Assembly (NCBI RefSeq): GCF_050313795.1
Contig: NZ_JBNPMC010000002.1
Span: 98,548-162,547 of the forward strand
Direction: 5' to 3'
Source: CAMBRQ01 sp945870325
GTDB lineage: Bacteria > Bacillota > Clostridia > Lachnospirales > Lachnospiraceae
DNA length: 64,000 nucleotides
Shown here: positions 63,172 through 64,000 of the stretch, in pieces
Position numbering within the stretch: the first letter of the stretch is position 1
Layout: every line of letters starts with the position of its first letter
Notes under the pieces: generated by a model
What the model was told of the DNA's origin: nothing
The model's input: the letters and a program-made list of their open reading frames with translations, nothing else
Database searches by the model: none
Program-made: the position numbers and the translations under genes

Positions 63172-63360
63172 ATGTCTAAAGATCGCTTTATAGAAAGTTA
63201 TTCACAGGGGACAACGAATGTTCGGAAGATTATCGTTGATACAAAGACGGGCGTCAATTATTTATTAGCCTCATCTTCTATGACGGCGGGCTGCGGGATG
63301 ACTGTTTTGGTGGATAAAGACGGTAAACCAGTCGTTACTCCTATCGTTTCTGATAATTAA
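63172..63360 (+). CDS. DUF6440-like small protein
   Basis: A 62-residue protein: MSKDRFIESYSQGTTNVRKIIVDTKTGVNYLLASSSMTAGCGMTVLVDKDGKPVVTPI. The VDTKTGVNYL and LVDKDGKPV lines match the short DUF6440 family, of unknown function; here GCGM replaces the usual GG(L/M)T region partly. The start follows GGAAAGGAGCATTAAGT. Confidence 0.75.
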   Translation: MSKDRFIESYSQGTTNVRKIIVDTKTGVNYLLASSSMTAGCGMTVLVDKDGKPVVTPIVSDN

Positions 63361-63533
63361 GAATTTACTAGAAGGGCAGCCAGACACAGTGTCTGACTGT
63401 TCTCTTCCTCGTATCCTAGTGAATTCGGAATAATAGCTGCTGTAATTTTGGGAATTGATGCGTGTAAAATATGGGCTTCTAAAAGTACATAAAGATAATT
63501 TTGAATAGATGGTGATGCAATATAGGAAAAGTA

Positions 63534-63932
63534 ATGGTACTGACATTTTCAAACTCTGAAGAACACGTTATAAATAAAATTCTCACGGCAGTGGAAGGTG
63601 AGCCGACAATGGAACATATCGCAAATCGTCACACACCATCTGTACTCACCTTCCCCAACCTGCAAATCCGCATCAACGAACAGACCGTTTACCACGATAA
63701 CCACCCCGTTCCGTTTACCCACCATGAGTTCTTTACCTTGCTCTACATGGCATCCCACCCATCCTGGGTTCTTTCAAAAGAGCAGATCTACGAAGCGGTC
63801 TGGAAAGCGGACCCGGAGCATTGCGGGGCGGCGGTGGCGAATGTAGTGTGTTCGTTGAGAAAGAAGATCGGAGATGGATACATAGAAACTATAGTTGGAA
63901 GCGGGTATCGGTTTGTCGGTGTGGGAGAATAA
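63534..63932 (+). CDS. Free-standing winged-helix DNA-binding protein, paralogue 2
   Basis: A 132-residue protein, about three quarters identical to paralogue 1 over its winged helix: LTFPNLQIRINEQTVYHDNHPVPFTHHEFFTLLYMASHPSWVLSKEQIYEAVW / NVVCSLRKKIGDGYIETIVGSGYRFVGVGE. The N-terminal 40 residues differ. The start follows ATAGGAAAAGTA. GC content in the shared part is visibly higher than in the small genes between the two copies, pointing to a shared foreign origin. Confidence 0.85.
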   Translation: MVLTFSNSEEHVINKILTAVEGEPTMEHIANRHTPSVLTFPNLQIRINEQTVYHDNHPVPFTHHEFFTLLYMASHPSWVLSKEQIYEAVWKADPEHCGAAVANVVCSLRKKIGDGYIETIVGSGYRFVGVGE

Positions 63933-63934
63933 TA

Positions 63935-63985
63935 GCAGAGGCGGCTGCTCCTTGTGTTGGAGTGGCTGGCCTCTGCCTCTTTCTT
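63935..63985 (+). terminator. Terminator after winged-helix paralogue 2
   Basis: GCAGAGGC (63935-63942) pairs with GCCTCTGC (63969-63976), with GCTCC/GGAGT inside, then CTCTTTCTT. Confidence 0.8.
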
Positions 63986-64000
63986 ATCAGAAAGTTTAAA

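Overview
The window looks like chromosomal DNA of a gut Firmicute of the Lachnospiraceae type (Dorea/Mediterraneibacter-like; the genus cannot be fixed from sequence alone). Supporting signs are strong AGGAGG-type ribosome binding sites, moderate GC, the Firmicute glgC/glgD pair, a selenium-dependent molybdenum-hydroxylase maturation set (yqeC, yqeB, mocA), an FMN-riboswitch ribDEBAH operon, CarD, YerC and DUF1836 regulators, and MsmEFG-like sugar transport without its own ATPase. No rRNA, tRNA, CRISPR array or cas gene was seen.

Region by region. 1-6 kb: 3' part of ptsI, an AzgA-type purine permease, moaC and a convergent glgC-glgD operon. 6.3-9.4 kb: HTH regulator, DUF3169 membrane protein and an ABC exporter, all translationally overlapping. 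9.4-10.2 kb: inverted-repeat element A. 10.3-17.9 kb: an ABC-F ATPase, a hydantoinase-like amidohydrolase with altered metal ligands, yqeC, a yqeB-mocA fusion, deoB and a CarD-like regulator. 17.9-18.7 kb: element B, related to A and containing a very elaborate potential RNA fold. 18.7-26.9 kb: alpha-galactoside/isomalto-oligosaccharide locus (GH36, ABC permeases and binding protein, divergent AraC regulator, GH13_31). 27-34.4 kb: acyl-CoA synthetase behind a promoter/palindrome, orphan NMT1-type binding lipoprotein, three unrecognised small genes, PHP phosphatase, YerC, DUF1836 and MATE. 34.5-38.9 kb: FMN riboswitch, ribD-ribE-ribBA-ribH and a HAD phosphatase abutting ribH.

39-48 kb is the most unusual coding region. 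It is a same-strand run of a rhodanese lipoprotein, two membrane proteins (one TVP38/TMEM64), a double-[4Fe-4S]/CCG protein, a fusion of the two transferase families known as rSAM/selenodomain-associated (TIGR04282 + TIGR04283), a phosphotransferase-fold protein with a rewritten catalytic loop, then mobA-moeA-mobB and a DUF3783 protein. Together with yqeC/yqeB/mocA at 13-16 kb this suggests molybdenum cofactor and possibly selenium or sulfur handling, but no molybdenum hydroxylase and no radical-SAM partner lies in the window.

48-53.4 kb holds pcrA, a small acidic membrane protein, a NYN/LOTUS-type protein and rlmD. From 53.4 kb to the end the DNA is accessory: a truncated and an intact copy of a conjugative-transposon-type HTH leader flank a lone glycosyltransferase. 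These are followed by a two-component system, an ABC ATPase with a degenerate signature, an FtsX-type permease with its own intact ATPase, and a small-gene island bracketed by two paralogous free-standing winged-helix proteins. Separate from this, a hairpin-forming repeat of about 43 bp occurs three times, upstream of ribD, mobA and the NYN gene.
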